From Loripinus fragilis (taxonomy: Eukaryota > Mollusca > Bivalvia > Lucinida > Lucinidae): a DNA stretch of 64,000 nt. Shown piece by piece: positions 10,034-21,183 of this stretch. The notes beneath the pieces are model-generated. The model searched no databases, was not told the origin of the DNA, and saw only the letters and a list, made by a program, of their open reading frames with translations. Position 1 is the first letter of the stretch, and every line of letters starts with the position of its first letter. The stretch is taken from the NCBI GenBank assembly GCA_964019695.1, contig OZ026525.1, positions 89,809,779 to 89,873,778 of the forward strand, written 5' to 3'. The position numbers and the translations under genes were made by a program.

Positions 10034-11290
10034 TTGTCTATTCTTTTGACTTCTTGCCTCACTGCGATTAAAAACCATGTCATTAAATATTGCACAACAG
10101 TTTATGAAAGAAATGGTAAAACTTTATTTTGGTCTATTAAAAATTCAGGTGAAATTCTTAATAAATTGAAGTCTAGAGGTTTTCTAGCATCTGGTTTGTC
10201 TACATATGATTTCTCTACTTGCTATACAACATTGCCTCATAATCTAATAAAAGTAAAACTAACAGAATTAATTGAACAAACATTTAACAGAGAGGGCTCA
10301 CTTTATTTGGCTTGTAATGATAAAAATGCCTTTTTTACTTCTGAAAACCCAAAACGATATAAATTGTGGTCATGTCAGAAAATGTGTGATGCGCTCCAGT
10401 ATCTTTTGGACAATATATTTATAAGATTTGGCTCAAAATTATATAGACAAATTGTCGGTATTCCAATGGGTACTAATTGTGCTCCTCTTGTTGCAGATTT
10501 GTTTTTGTTTTGTTATGAGAGAGACTTTATGTTATCTCTGTCAGACAATAATCAAGCTGATATTATTGAAGTTTTTAACTCTACCTCTAGATATTTAGAT
10601 GACTTACTTAATATTGATAATCCTTATTTTGAACAAATGGTAGGTCAGATATATCTCACTGAACTTCAGTTAAATAAGGCGATTTCTTCTGATACTGAAG
10701 CTCCGTTTTTGGACTTGAACTTGTCAATAACAAATGGCATAGTTTCTTCTAAAATTTATGATAAACGTGATGATTTTAATTTTGAAATAGTAAATTTCCC
10801 ATTTCTTGATGGGGATGTTCCTCGCTCTCCTTCCTATGGTGTATATATTTCTCATCTTATTCGTTTTGCTAGAGTGTGCTCTAATGTTGATGACTTCAAC
10901 AACAGAAACTTATTTTTAACTGCTAAATTATTAAAACAAGGTTATAGATATCATAAAATTCGAAAAGTATTTTCTAAATTCTACTACAGACACTCAGAGT
11001 TAATTGTTAAATACAACATTGGGTTAAAAACTCTTCTGCAACAAGGCATATCAGAACCTATATTTTATGGTGATTTAGTCTATAAATTCAAACGAATTGT
11101 TGGAAAACCTAATTTTAGTGATCAATTCAAAAAGATAGTAAAACGTTATATAAGGGTTGGATATAATTTGGATATCATGCGGCAGTCTGCATGCCTAGTT
11201 TTAAACCCAATCACAGTTTCTAGCTATGGTTTCCTCTTTAATTGCACGACGGTGGGTCAGGCCTCAGACTCTATGACGGCTCTGACGTAA
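10034..11290 (+). CDS. Naiad copy B reverse transcriptase domain (longest open piece)
   Basis: An open stretch of 418 codons covering the RT palm and thumb of a Penelope-like element, the enzyme that copies element RNA into DNA at the nicked target. Visible motifs are motif A with LSTYDFSTCYTTLPH (about residue 55), motif B with GIPMGTNCAPLVADLFLFCYE, the intact catalytic loop RYLDDLLNID, and the C-terminal block with GLKTLLQQGISEP and FYGDLVYKFKRIVG, which recurs in copies A and C. The listed start is arbitrary: the frame is open upstream to a TAA in the WLP block near 9968, so this is part of a longer broken gene. It is the only copy with an undamaged YLDD. Confidence 0.75.
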   Translation: MSILLTSCLTAIKNHVIKYCTTVYERNGKTLFWSIKNSGEILNKLKSRGFLASGLSTYDFSTCYTTLPHNLIKVKLTELIEQTFNREGSLYLACNDKNAFFTSENPKRYKLWSCQKMCDALQYLLDNIFIRFGSKLYRQIVGIPMGTNCAPLVADLFLFCYERDFMLSLSDNNQADIIEVFNSTSRYLDDLLNIDNPYFEQMVGQIYLTELQLNKAISSDTEAPFLDLNLSITNGIVSSKIYDKRDDFNFEIVNFPFLDGDVPRSPSYGVYISHLIRFARVCSNVDDFNNRNLFLTAKLLKQGYRYHKIRKVFSKFYYRHSELIVKYNIGLKTLLQQGISEPIFYGDLVYKFKRIVGKPNFSDQFKKIVKRYIRVGYNLDIMRQSACLVLNPITVSSYGFLFNCTTVGQASDSMTALT

Positions 11291-11849
11291 AGCTTTAATT
11301 GGTGGGTTGGTGCCTGATGCTTATCTGTAGCTGGACCCACCTTGGCTCAACTTGAGGTTTCTTTAGCTCTGACTATCTGTGAGTCATGAGCCCTTTTCTT
11401 TGTTTCATCATGGAGCGTTAATTTGATTATAGTATTTTCCATGATGATACATTGCATTAGTTAGATGGCATCCATGCGAGCTGAACATTTCTTGTACTTC
11501 AACAACAGCAGAATCTAGGGCGAAGATTTGGTACCAGTAAAATGCATTTAAGCCCCCCGGTGGCTTAGGCTGCTGTCCATTCTAAGGCGGTGGTTCTGTT
11601 GTTGTTGACTTTTTGTTTATTGTTACTCCCTTGTGGGAGTCTGTAATTGTTCTATGTTTTGTTGTACGTTGCTTTGTGTCCATTCTAGTATTGCAATCAT
11701 CTTGATGGGGAAGAGAGAGCTGATTGCTTTGCTTAATTTGTCTTCCTGGTGTCTTGTGATGGTTGAGCGGCTCTTCCTCGCGGTGCCACGGGGTTGTCTG
11801 CGGTTTGTGATTGTGGTATTTCCTGATCATACTCACTTACTATTTTTTG
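11291..11849 (+). repeat. Naiad 3' UTR and tail, copy B
   Basis: Diverged relative of the tails of copies A and C. Ten bases after the RT stop, GGTGGGT (11301-11307) and ACCCACC (11335-11341) can form a 7-bp stem around a conserved CCTGATGCTT loop. Shared landmarks follow: TTTAAGCCC, GGCGGT, and the CTGATC...CTTAC terminal pattern. Confidence 0.65.
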
Positions 11850-12231
11850 AAGATCGACGCTTTGTAGCCTGACACAGCCTTCTATACAGGATCCGGGATG
11901 GCTTGGTGGACATTGACGCAGGTACGTCTACAGTCTGCATTCTTCCGGGAACGCATCAGCAACGAGACCTACTTCCACTCATTCCTCCCAAGAACTATGC
12001 GGGAATGGAATGCCTTGCCAAGCAACACAACAGTCGATGGCTTCAGAGCTACTCTACTTGCCAGACTCAGTCCTGCTTAACCACCCAGCCAACAGATACA
12101 GAACCAAGATTGTAAATAGTTTTAATGTTTTTAACCAATACTTTGGGACAGCTGTTTCATATTCGCCAAGCTAATGTCCCACAGGACCAATTACATTCCA
12201 TAGTGTTCCCAGTCTTATAACTAGAAGAATA
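11850..12231 (+). pseudogene. Non-LTR retrotransposon fragment, right part with 3' UTR
   Basis: In shifting frames this reads SLLYRIRDGLVDIDAGT, then RISNETYFHSFLPRTMREW and NALPSNTTVDGFRATLLARL. This is the C-terminal end typical of CR1/jockey-like LINE ORF2 proteins (LYKI.NGLVDI... FFPRTIR.WN.LP). It ends at a TAA near 12080, and the following 150 bases finish in a GAAGAATAAG stretch like many LINE 3' ends. It probably belongs to the same relic as 7869-8030, with Naiad copy B between. Confidence 0.65.
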
Positions 12232-12261
12232 AGTTTGGCAAAGAAATTTGATAAGATGGTA

Positions 12262-12380
12262 CCCCAAGCGAAATATAAGACACAATCAACATCTTAAATT
12301 AATATTTTTGCATGAATTTTCACATAGTCCTGCATAAACATATATTAAATCATATGGTACAATGAAATTATGCATTTGCC
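12262..12380 (+). repeat. Dispersed repeat, copy 1
   Basis: About 115 bp sharing CCAAGCGAAAT, TTAATATTTTTGCATGA and CATAAACA blocks with 15271-15385. No coding content. Confidence 0.6.
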
Positions 12381-13635
12381 CCAAATATTTGGTTTTATAG
12401 GCTGATTTGTGATAAAAATTTGATTTCGCGAAATACGTGGTAATACTGTTGTAAAATATAAAGGACACATAGGCCAAAGGGTGTCGCTGCAATAATACAA
12501 TACATTAACATATAAACATTACATTGTGAATCAAACTTACCTTCCAAAATACATATATTCGGAAGTGGAGATCTGTCTGCTTCGAGCTCTGTTGTCCGAT
12601 TGCCTCTCTTGACTGTCTTTTCATGCTTGTTTTTCTCTGCCGCACGTGCTTGTACCCATTGGTCAATTCAAAGTTGTTATTGTAGTGGCGCCATCTAGTT
12701 GTGTTAGGTTACTCTAAATGTCGAAATACGGCGTCGTTTTACCACACACTTCCTCCTTTTTAAAAAACTAAGGTTCAGTCTTTTAAAATCATTGTCTGCG
12801 CATGCGTGATACTCAAAGGATTGACCTGACTGAAAAGTTAGATTTGTGTCAATACGCGGTATGCATAACTCTAAACACCTACATTAAAAAGTAACAAGCA
12901 ATAAATGCCTATAAATAATCCATCTGTGGAGACATCTAGTCATCTATGATAGCAAAACCATAACAATGATAGGTATTACGGTATTTGGCCATAGACTGAT
13001 CATATTTTATGAGCTATATTGAAAACATTCTTCACATGGTCATTTCAAAGAATCAGCAATACGGCATTTACGGACGTAAAAATACAAACCCGGAATATTC
13101 CCAGCACCACATCTCAAGCCACGTTGTATGTTCATGCATGCATGTATCAAACATGCACACACGTTCATACACCATCAGTTGATCCCAAAGAGTTCCACAA
13201 ATGGAGATTAATTAACATACACTTCTTCTGTGTGGCATTACACATTAAAATGTAAAATTACATAAGTTTTAAAATAAATGGCGTTAGTTGAGACAATTTT
13301 CACTCGATATTCAAGATATTGTATTAAAGCAAGGTGATGGTCCCTTCCCCCACAAAATATGAAATCTTCCCCATGGACACTCATAGTATCCGTGAGGACA
13401 GTTTCCTTGAAAAACCCACTGGTTATTCTCCACGACGATATACTAAAATGCCTTAGCATACTGACCCGGAGAATTCTCCAATATCGTAAACACGATATGA
13501 TAACATTAGCTAATATATATTTTTTAAGGATGGCGCCCGCCATGAAAGTTTTAAATACGTTAATACAATACTAATTAACAAACAAACACTTACTTCCTCA
13601 GGATCGCTCCAGACAAATCTTACTCATATGTATAT
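12381..13635. other. Non-coding stretch, no gene recognised
   Basis: Short ORFs on both strands (13019-13255 +, 13238-13543 -) without family motifs. An exon of a host gene cannot be excluded. Confidence 0.4.
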
Positions 13636-13990
13636 GGTATCGTTCTGGTGTTATCCACGCGGATACATTCATCCAGCATGACCAATAATGGCGAAGAATA
13701 CTTCTATTTACTGATAATCTTTACTTGCGTGATTATGAAATCATGCCGGCGTTATCCACGTGGATGCATACATTCAGCATGATCCATAATGGTATGAAAC
13801 AACATACAACGGTTTCAGGGAATGACTCGCCTCCCTGCAAACTCACAGGAAAACGAGTTGCCCCCGTTAACCTACAAAAAAGGTTTAGAATCACGAGGAA
13901 CATATGACAGCTTCAAGGAATGACTCGGGCCCCTGTAAACTAACAGGACAGCGAGTCACCCCAGTTAACCTATGAAAAAAAATGTGGAAA
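13636..13990 (+). repeat. Diverged tandem repeats
   Basis: The block GTTATCCACG(C/T)GGAT followed by an ATTCA-CAGCATGA pattern occurs at about 13652 and 13753. The block GGAATGACTCG, CCTG and AACTnACAGGA occurs at about 13819 and 13917. These look like two partly overlapping direct repeats of about 100 bp. Confidence 0.6.
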
Positions 13991-15270
13991 AATATCTATT
14001 GTAACACACCTTCCCCCCTGACTAGATATAGAATAGCCACTGCGTGAATAGATGTGCACAAAAAGTTCTAATAGTTGCTACTTTATTAAATTCATACCTT
14101 AATAATTGATGACCTTACTACTTTGGGCATACTCTTTATAAGTGAGCCAGGATATGACAAAAGGTATCTTATGGTTGTGTTACTTAGAATCTAGTAAATA
14201 TTACCTCTGTAAAGTTCTACCTCATAAGACTATTTCCTGAAAATTTGAAGCAATTATCTTCAATGATAACGAATACATTGAGGATTTTAGCAACATATTT
14301 AATCCAGGTTGGAGCGTGAAGTCAAGAAAAAGTTAATCCTAATATGACGTCAGAGTGCTGGTCTCCAGTTGCTTGATGGTTGTTCATGACTCAGTATAGA
14401 TATCTAACAAATATAATGCATTAACATGAGTTATCTATGTTGTAATATAAATGCAAACGAAATTGTATGAAAATATACTTTCTTAGTCGCATTATAGGCA
14501 ATTAAAGTGACCCATGTAGGTGTTATGGTCTTATGGTTCCCATGGCAAAAGGCACCATACACAACTTCAAATATTATCAGAAACATTTGCTACTTTGATG
14601 ACATCATGCTATAGAAACATTTCGTGGTAATATAAAAGCATGTACAATTTTGTCATTTTAGGCGTTTTTCAAATGTCTCTTACGCAATAATTTCTGGAAT
14701 GCCTTAAGGACCCTATTCTCAGATCCGCGCTCATATTAGGTTTTTAGGCCCTCTGTTGATTATTCTTAAATGTGAATCCCCTAACTGTATGTCCTAGATT
14801 TTGACCCAACAAGGCCCGACTCTGGATATTCCAGTATATCAGGCCCAGGCCATTCTATCAATATATTAATAGCTATATACTTGCAACAATAGACATAGGA
14901 TTAATCAAATCCACCAAGGTGTATGCTTTCTTATCTCATGGATAGAATACGAAGGAAATATGCCATTTCTTCTAGAGCCATATTAACTTCAAATCAATAT
15001 TATCCCTTGGTTGAGAGTATGCGGACAGACACCGGATCCCCTACAGCCCAAGGATCAAAAGCGTGAATAATATCACTGCTGCACTTCAACAATTACCACG
15101 CAGACTGCAATAACCCATGGTGAAAGATCATGCGGCACCCCGGCAGTTTCAAAGAGCTAGCAAATGAGTCTGCCCCGTGGAAGCAAAACTGCAAAAAAAA
15201 TAATACATAACTGATCTCATAACCGCTGTGTCAGCATATAACGTCATTCCTATATTACATACATTTTTAC
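13991..15270. other. Non-coding stretch, nothing recognised
   Basis: No supported ORF and no clear repeat. Confidence 0.5.
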
Positions 15271-15385
15271 ACCAAGCGAAATGTTAGACCAAAACAACCT
15301 CCAAAATTAATATTTTTGCATGACATTTTGGATACTACTGCATAAACACATACTGAATCATATGAAACAAAGAAATTGTGCATTG
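15271..15385 (+). repeat. Dispersed repeat, copy 2
   Basis: Direct-orientation relative of 12262-12380, with small indels. Confidence 0.6.
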
Positions 15386-15909
15386 ATTTTTCAGTTGCTA
15401 TAATTTGATAATAAAGTAAAAGAAAAAATATATAAACTCCCAGAACAAAATAAACTTTTTAAAAAATGCACTTTATGTCAAGGGTATTTTCAAATACCAC
15501 GTCACTCATGACGTCAGTGTGTATGCTATACGTAGGCGCAATGATGGCTAGTAGTTACCTGTCTTAATATGATGACAAGCTATTAAAGGGAGAGAACCAG
15601 TCTAAACAACGAGTGGAGAACCAAAAAACATAGACTTGTTCTCTAACTGCAGGTTTACCTATAGTACGAAGCAAACTGTCCAGCGAATTTGTAAAAAGTG
15701 ATAGCATAACGGTCGTGCGTTAAAAACTGTTAGCATACCGATCGTGACTAAGAAATCAACAGTAAAACGTCCCCAAGTCAAAACACCCCTATTTGGCAAA
15801 ACGAGTCGTGTGATTTTCATCCACATCATATGGAATTAATATGAATTAAAGCACTGACTTATGGTGGTCACAACAAACAGGGTTTTATGCCCTCATAGGA
15901 AGGCATATA

Positions 15910-17095
15910 CACTGACCCAAAATGAAAACTTTACATAGTATTCAAAAGTATATATTTTGATGATAAATTAAGTTTCGGAGTTAATTTTTTTCAGTCATCG
16001 AATCTTCAATGCCTTATCGATGTCTCTGAAAAATCATAAATTGCATAATTTTTATGAATAATTCAGTTCAGAGGGGTCAAAATGAAAATTTCTAAAAACA
16101 ATTAAAACAGTCACACAGATTTTGGAAGCAAGAAATTACTGACTGCGTGCTTTAAGTGATGTTAAAAAGATCATCCGTAACCAGTGTGACCTCCATTTTT
16201 ACGAATGCTTAGCAGAATACGTCGCCTCATTGAATTTACGTAACGTTGTATAGGCACGTTAGGGATATGTATGTAATGCTAACAGAGGTGTATATTGGAG
16301 TCATTTAACGCATCCATTTGATGATTGGACCTGACCCTCCCAACCAATTCATCCTATACGTGTTCTATGGGTTCATGGCCCAGGATGAAGCAGGCCAAGG
16401 CAAGAGGTTGACGTTATTTTAGCACGGAATTATGGGGTTATTTACGTGTTGTATGAGGCCTTGCATTTCCATGCCGGAAAATGCCAGGTCCGTTATTTTG
16501 CACGAAATGACTTATTATCATTTGTGCATAAACCCCGTAAAGACGAGCAATAATGGTTGCCGTTTAAAACGTTTACATGGGTGAGTTAACGTGTTAACGT
16601 GATAAGGACGTAACGTCGTCACACGTGCGCGACCAGGTCTTGCACGAACTCTGACATACCCAGTTTTGTTGTACCGGTTCATAAGATAATGAATAGTCTG
16701 TCTAGAGCAGCCAAAATGATGCGCGATATCATTTACCGTAGACCCCGCCATGAGCACGCCAATAACTTGGTTTCTTTGATCTTTTGGAAGACGTGCCGTC
16801 ACTATATGGAAGCGTTTTGTGACAATATATTATTTTTTTTAGCAGTACTCAGCTGCAAATGTTTTCTTGCCGGCTTTAAAGCTGTTAATGAACCACCTTT
16901 CCTCAGCACGAGCAACGTAAGGAACACGTTTTTCAGGCGTTGACACCTGAATAGACCTGGGATTTTAATAAAAATTGCATAATCGTTATCCGCGACGATG
17001 TCCCGATAAGCATGCGTAAATCTTACAACGACATGTATACTAACAAAACAGTTATTCAGAGAACTAAAGTGTTAAGTTTTCATTTTGGGACAGTG
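15910..17095 (-). mobile_element. Tc1/mariner-type DNA transposon relic, 1.19 kb
   Basis: Left end CACTGACCCAAAATGAAAAC and right end GTTTTCATTTTGGGACAGTG are inverted repeats with one mismatch. Each is followed outward by TA (15908-15909 and 17096-17097), the target duplication expected of this superfamily. The interior holds a minus-strand transposase remnant. Its length is below the usual 1.3-1.7 kb, in keeping with an internal deletion. Confidence 0.85.
16170..16802 (-). pseudogene. Tc1-like transposase remnant
   Basis: The N-terminal end, read from 16802, gives LPKDQRNQVIGVLMAGSTVN and DIAHHFGCSRQTIHYLMNRY, a paired-like helix-turn-helix, then an arginine-rich RARPGRARVTTLR segment. The part between about 16170 and 16440 reads, with stops, as PIEHV-stop-DELVGRVR, then QRYVNSMRRRILLSI and NGGHTGY. 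This is the C-terminal end of the family, including the region of the third catalytic acidic residue. The central catalytic core with the first two Asp residues is missing, so the enzyme is dead. Confidence 0.8.
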
Positions 17096-17099
17096 TAGT

Positions 17100-17655
17100 A
17101 ACCACACTGCCTGACCTTAGTGTCCTACGTGTTTTGATTGTTCACATCAGATTGGAGCATATCTCCTATAACATTTGAGGTAGTTATGCCAAAATTTGTG
17201 TGTTAATGCATCTTGGGATCGCGGAGCGCCGCATATCATACTTTAACCTCTACCCTAAGATCTAGAAAATCGTGTCACGAGCATAAATCCTCTATTATTT
17301 GATATAGGAAACCCAAATTTGGTTTGTGGACGCATCTTGGGGTGATGGAGTGTTGTATACAGTTTAAGAGTCACTGTGACCATAATTTCTGACCTCAGTT
17401 TTAGAATAATATTATAAAAAATGGGTTGTCAAGCGTTGCTAAACAACTTTCCATAAATGCGTCGCATGCTAGATCGATTACCGTAACATATTTTGTTCAC
17501 TATAGACTATAAATGGTTGTGCTTTAGCTGGGCGCTTAAGATCCAGCCACATAAAAAGAGTAGACCTGTACTCACTGAAAGCAAGTGTTAAATTGTAAAA
17601 AAGTCGCAGCTCGGAACTTAGAACAATGTACATGGACTATCTCAAAAAGTTCAAA
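17100..17655. other. Non-coding stretch, nothing recognised
   Basis: No supported ORF or repeat between the Tc1 relic and the next inverted repeat. Confidence 0.4.
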
Positions 17656-17659
17656 ATGG

Positions 17660-17755
17660 AAGTATGAAGTGAGTGTATGGTACCTAGATTTAGCTGAAAG
17701 ACTCGAATTACCGGAAAGACCGCGGACATACCGGAAAGACCAAAGCATTTACAAT
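17660..17755 (+). repeat. Inverted repeat arm (pairs with 19105-19180)
   Basis: TAGATTTAGC, ACTCGAATTACCGGAAAGAC and ACCAAAG are found reversed at 19105-19180 as CTTTGGTCTTTCCGGTAATT, CGAGTCGTTCCGG and TAAATCTAGG. The left arm has one extra CCGGAAAGACC unit. The arms bound about 1.5 kb and may be the ends of a degraded DNA transposon. Confidence 0.6.
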
Positions 17756-17837
17756 AGGGAAATATTTATGGATGCATCAGCGAAAAACTTTTATTGATTA
17801 GTGAATATAATAAATAGTATATGTTGTTTATAATTTG

Positions 17838-17981
<144 letters not shown>

Positions 17982-17984
17982 GCA

Positions 17985-19100
17985 GTGTCAACTATTCTGG
18001 TATGATACATTAACTGCACATTGATTGGGTTGTTAGTCTTGGTGTTAACAAGGGTCCTTTAATTAGGCTGCTAAGGTCCACCTTATTGACAAATTGAATG
18101 GAATAATTATGACCAACAATATAGACGAGTCCAAACACTACGTCACAAATCAATATCATCCGAAACACTATGGTCTTTGTCCCAAAGCTGGTAAATGCAC
18201 TGGTTGGCAGTAAACTGTTGTTTACCTGTATTGGACACGGAAACAGTACATCTTTTAAAGCAATTTAAAACAAATTTATTTCATAAAAAATAATTCCAAC
18301 GACTGGTTCCCATAGTTTGATCATTTACCTATCTCAAAATGGTTTTTTTTGCACATATTTTATCGTCAATTAACAAATATATCGGAGATTGAAACTGCCA
18401 TCATCGGACCAAAACACCGGAGCGGGGGCCATCAAAAAACAAATAAAAACTTATAAAAATAATTATTTTTTCGCAAAAAATATTGTATATCAATGTCCGA
18501 TACTTATTTTAAATATTCAAATCAAAACCTTGAGCTAAAATATCGTTTAAGATGCTTTTTCTCACGAAAACATTGGCTCAGCTCAATGGAAAATGCATTG
18601 AGCCGAAGGTTTTTTGTCCACCACAATAAAAATTCACGTTGTCAAAATTGTTATCACGTGGTCAATACGCCTGTATGAAAACAATAACATTGGACTGGTC
18701 TATAGCTAGGCTGCGCTTTTGTTGGTCATAATCCAATCCACTCATTGATTTAATCTATTGACTGTTACTGTTAATTGACCAGTTCATTGGTCATGAATTG
18801 ATTAGTGGCTTGGATCAGTGACCTATAAATAGGCGAGGAGTGAATTATCGATTTTTACACTACCTACCTGTCAGAATCGCACGACATAGCTGGTTTACAA
18901 ATTATCGATATTTTACCGGAGTTTCTAGTCACACTATATATAGGTCACTGCTTGGATGAACCAATTAGGGAATGAAAGAAATGGCGCTCTGGATTGGGGG
19001 TTGGGGCATGTGGCAAGCGCAGACTCGCCTGAGCCTTTAATGCAGCGGTAAAAGCTCTGGTAAAACGTAAGTTCGTCTGATCTCTTGAACATAAAATGGT
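17985..19100. other. Non-coding interior of a possible inverted-repeat element
   Basis: No ORF of note. A TATAAATAGGC-like box lies near 18825, but no gene follows that I can identify. Confidence 0.4.
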
Positions 19101-19104
19101 CCAA

Positions 19105-19180
19105 CTATGTATTCTTTGGTCTTTCCGGTAATTCGAGTCGTTCCGGTAAATCTAGGCACTGTGAGTGTATTGATAGGGCT
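19105..19180 (-). repeat. Inverted repeat arm (pairs with 17660-17755)
   Basis: See the partner arm. It directly precedes the GTCAAAACGTCCCC array. Confidence 0.6.
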
Positions 19181-19189
19181 AAACGGATT

Positions 19190-19312
19190 ACAGTCAAAAC
19201 GTCTCCTAGTCAAAACGTCCCCGAATTGGTCAAAACGTCCCCAAAATTGGTCAAAACGTCCCCATGGTAAAAAAATATTGGTCAAAACGTCTCCAAAATG
19301 ATTTTTATTCTA
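19190..19312 (+). repeat. GTCAAAACGTCCCC tandem array
   Basis: Five to six units of the form TTGGTCAAAACGTCCCCAAA, 20-30 bp apart. The reverse complement of the same array occurs at about 27205-27292, and weaker relatives at 15765-15800 and 50308-50325. Confidence 0.8.
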
Positions 19313-19561
19313 TATTTTTATGAAATTTTAGGCATAATCTGGGACGTTTGAATGAAGCTGTTTAAGATAAAGGGTTTTTATCCAATATCCATTCTGTTCT
19401 TTCAGTAAAATAGCATTAAGAATGCAGTTTTTCCGATAGTCCTTCTATACACGATCCTTCAAATATAACATATAATGTTCACTAGCTTTTGTACTAAAAC
19501 GACCATTACATTATCTGTAAATGGTAGGCAATTTTCCAAAATCAATAATAATGATATGGCC

Positions 19562-19564
19562 TGA
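19562..19564 (+). other. In-frame UGA, endonuclease site 1, copy C (candidate Sec codon)
   Basis: Reads NNNDMA-UGA-TSSDLIYVIT. Aligned with the UGA at 8494-8496 in copy B. Confidence 0.55.
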
Positions 19565-19594
19565 ACTTCATCTGATCTGATTTATGTTATAACT

Positions 19595-19597
19595 TGA
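19595..19597 (+). other. In-frame UGA, endonuclease site 2, copy C (candidate Sec codon)
   Basis: Follows IYVIT and precedes TEINCGMQYVG. Aligned with the UGA at 8527-8529 in copy B. Confidence 0.65.
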
Positions 19598-19873
19598 ACT
19601 GAAATTAATTGTGGAATGCAATATGTTGGACAAACTGGCCGATCCCTTAAGACTAGGTTTCGTGAGCACTTTCGTAAAATGAAAAAGCCTAGAACAATTG
19701 ACACATTTCTTTATCGCCAATTCAAAAGTAATGGTCATTCACCTAGTAAAATTGTTATTCAGCCGGTTGAAAAAATTATTTATGATCCAAATTCATCAAC
19801 TAGATTAAAAAGTATAAAGAGACATGTAACTGAACTTAAATGGATTAAATTTTTGCAATCACCTTTTACTTAA
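19598..19873 (+). pseudogene. Naiad copy C GIY-YIG endonuclease domain
   Basis: The best-preserved endonuclease in the window. It has CGMQYVGQTGRSLKTRF with the conserved Tyr, Gly and Arg, then REHFRKMKKPRTI, then a VIQPVEKIIYD block with the Glu expected late in GIY-YIG nucleases. It is open for 85 codons to a TAA at 19871-19873. The frame is in phase with the two upstream UGAs. The domain stands before the RT, which is the reason for the Naiad assignment. Confidence 0.75.
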
Positions 19874-20477
19874 GGCTTTAATGATAATATATACCATGAA
19901 GGTAACATTTCTAAAATGCCAGATTTTGATGTTTTTTTCTGCTTTGGAATGTCAAAAGAAAAGTAAAAGTAGATCTCATGGTAAACATAAAAATGGCAAC
20001 ATTAAGCGCAAAATTTGTACTGAAAAACGCTTAAATGCTTCTCTAAAGGATCTTTCTTTGGCTTTAACTAATCATGGTCGGCATGGCTTATTTTCATTTT
20101 TAATTTCCTTGCCTATCTCAGTTTTACGTAATTTAGAGTTAGAGGCTAATAAACTTTACGATAGAGCAAACAAATTATATAAAGCAGCACTCCTTACAAG
20201 GTGTTATGTTCAACATTTCCTTAGTCCTTATATCGATTCTGAGGTCAACCATAAACGACATTTTATCAAAATTCCATTCATTAAAAAAGGTATTGAGTTT
20301 ATTGATTTACATAGTATCTTCAAGGATAATTTAGTGATTTCATCTCTTCCAAATTACTTTAATAATTCTGTAACACCTATCATTTGTTAATAATATAACA
20401 AACCAATCAGGTCTACTATATATAACTTTGATAAAATTGTAAATGGTATAGATATAGATTCCAATACTCCTGACTCC

Positions 20478-20480
20478 TGA
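20478..20480 (+). other. In-frame UGA at the CxC linker motif, copy C (candidate Sec codon)
   Basis: Same codon context as 2110-2112 in copy A: Pro-Asp-Ser-UGA-Asp-Cys. Confidence 0.6.
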
Positions 20481-20873
20481 GATTGTCAAAATTCTAATTA
20501 TTTATATCCCTCTGCAGGGCATGTTATTACAGGTAATCTAAATATCATTCCTGACGCTAGAGTTCGCAATATTATTTCTAAAGGTCCCAAACATAGATTT
20601 CCCTCTAATATTGATTTCTCTAAATGTCGTAGAGAGATCGCTGCTTCTTTAAATGACTTTAGTAATTGTTGGTGCAAACGGGAAAATGTTGAACCTGATG
20701 CCTTGAAGGAATGGAAGATTGAGAGTTTTAAAATTATTGATACTCGTATTTCATTTTACTCTCGTAATACACATCTTTTACCCCCTAAACCTAAATCTTC
20801 TTTTCGTCATCTTAAACGAGGTATCCAGGATTTTCATAGGAGCTATGTTTTGGTTCCAGCAGATAAAGCTGCT

Positions 20874-21090
20874 AACAATGTTGTAGCTGTTAGACGATTG
20901 TATTATATTAATACTCTTAAGCGTGAGCTTGTTGACACAAATGCCTATAAACTGCAGCCTTCTTTGAGTGAGAAGGTGATTGCTTACAATGCTGTAGCTG
21001 TTTGACGATTGTATTATATTAATACTCTGAAGCGTGAGCTTGTTGACTCTAATGCCTATAAACTGCAGCCTTCTTTAAGTGAGAGAGGAT
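20874..21090 (+). repeat. Tandem duplication inside Naiad copy C
   Basis: Two adjacent copies of a segment encoding RLYYINTLKRELVD and NAYKLQPSLSE, with few differences. Copies A and B have only one. Confidence 0.8.
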
Positions 21091-21183
21091 TGTTGATGGG
21101 CATGGTTGTCATACAGCCCTACATTTTGTTGTCAGAGCTAAAGAAAATCAAGACAAAGTTCCTACGTTGTACTGGTTACCTTA

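Larger units (their letters stand above)
8040..11849 (+). mobile_element. Penelope-like retroelement, Naiad type, copy B (most complete)
   Basis: About 3.8 kb holding, in order, an N-terminal region, a GIY-YIG endonuclease, a linker and a Penelope-like reverse transcriptase. An endonuclease in front of the RT is the permuted order described for Naiad elements; canonical Penelope elements have it behind. The 3' tail ends at a CTCACTTACTATTTTT stretch, after which the sequence switches to an unrelated LINE fragment. Several frameshifts and TAA stops show it is inactive, but the RT block is open for over 400 codons. Element ends are estimates. Confidence 0.8.
19881..21180 (+). pseudogene. Naiad copy C linker and pre-RT region
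   Basis: Readable parts are a basic SRSHGKHKNGNIKRK block, a predicted helical stretch with FLISLPISVLRNLELEANKL, a VNHKRHFIKIPFIKKG block (19881-20390), then GHVITGNLNIIPDARVRNII and PADKAANNVVAVRR (20520-20990). The CxC-like site has UGA (20478-20480) followed by Asp-TGT. A tandem duplication repeats the RLYYINTLKRELVD segment, and a TGA near 21003 lies in the second repeat. No function is expected. Confidence 0.65.

Noticed and set aside
11582..11872. Overlapping ORFs in both strands after Naiad copy B
   Set aside because: They lie in the non-coding 3' UTR/tail, which is aligned with the tails of copies A and C without coding conservation.
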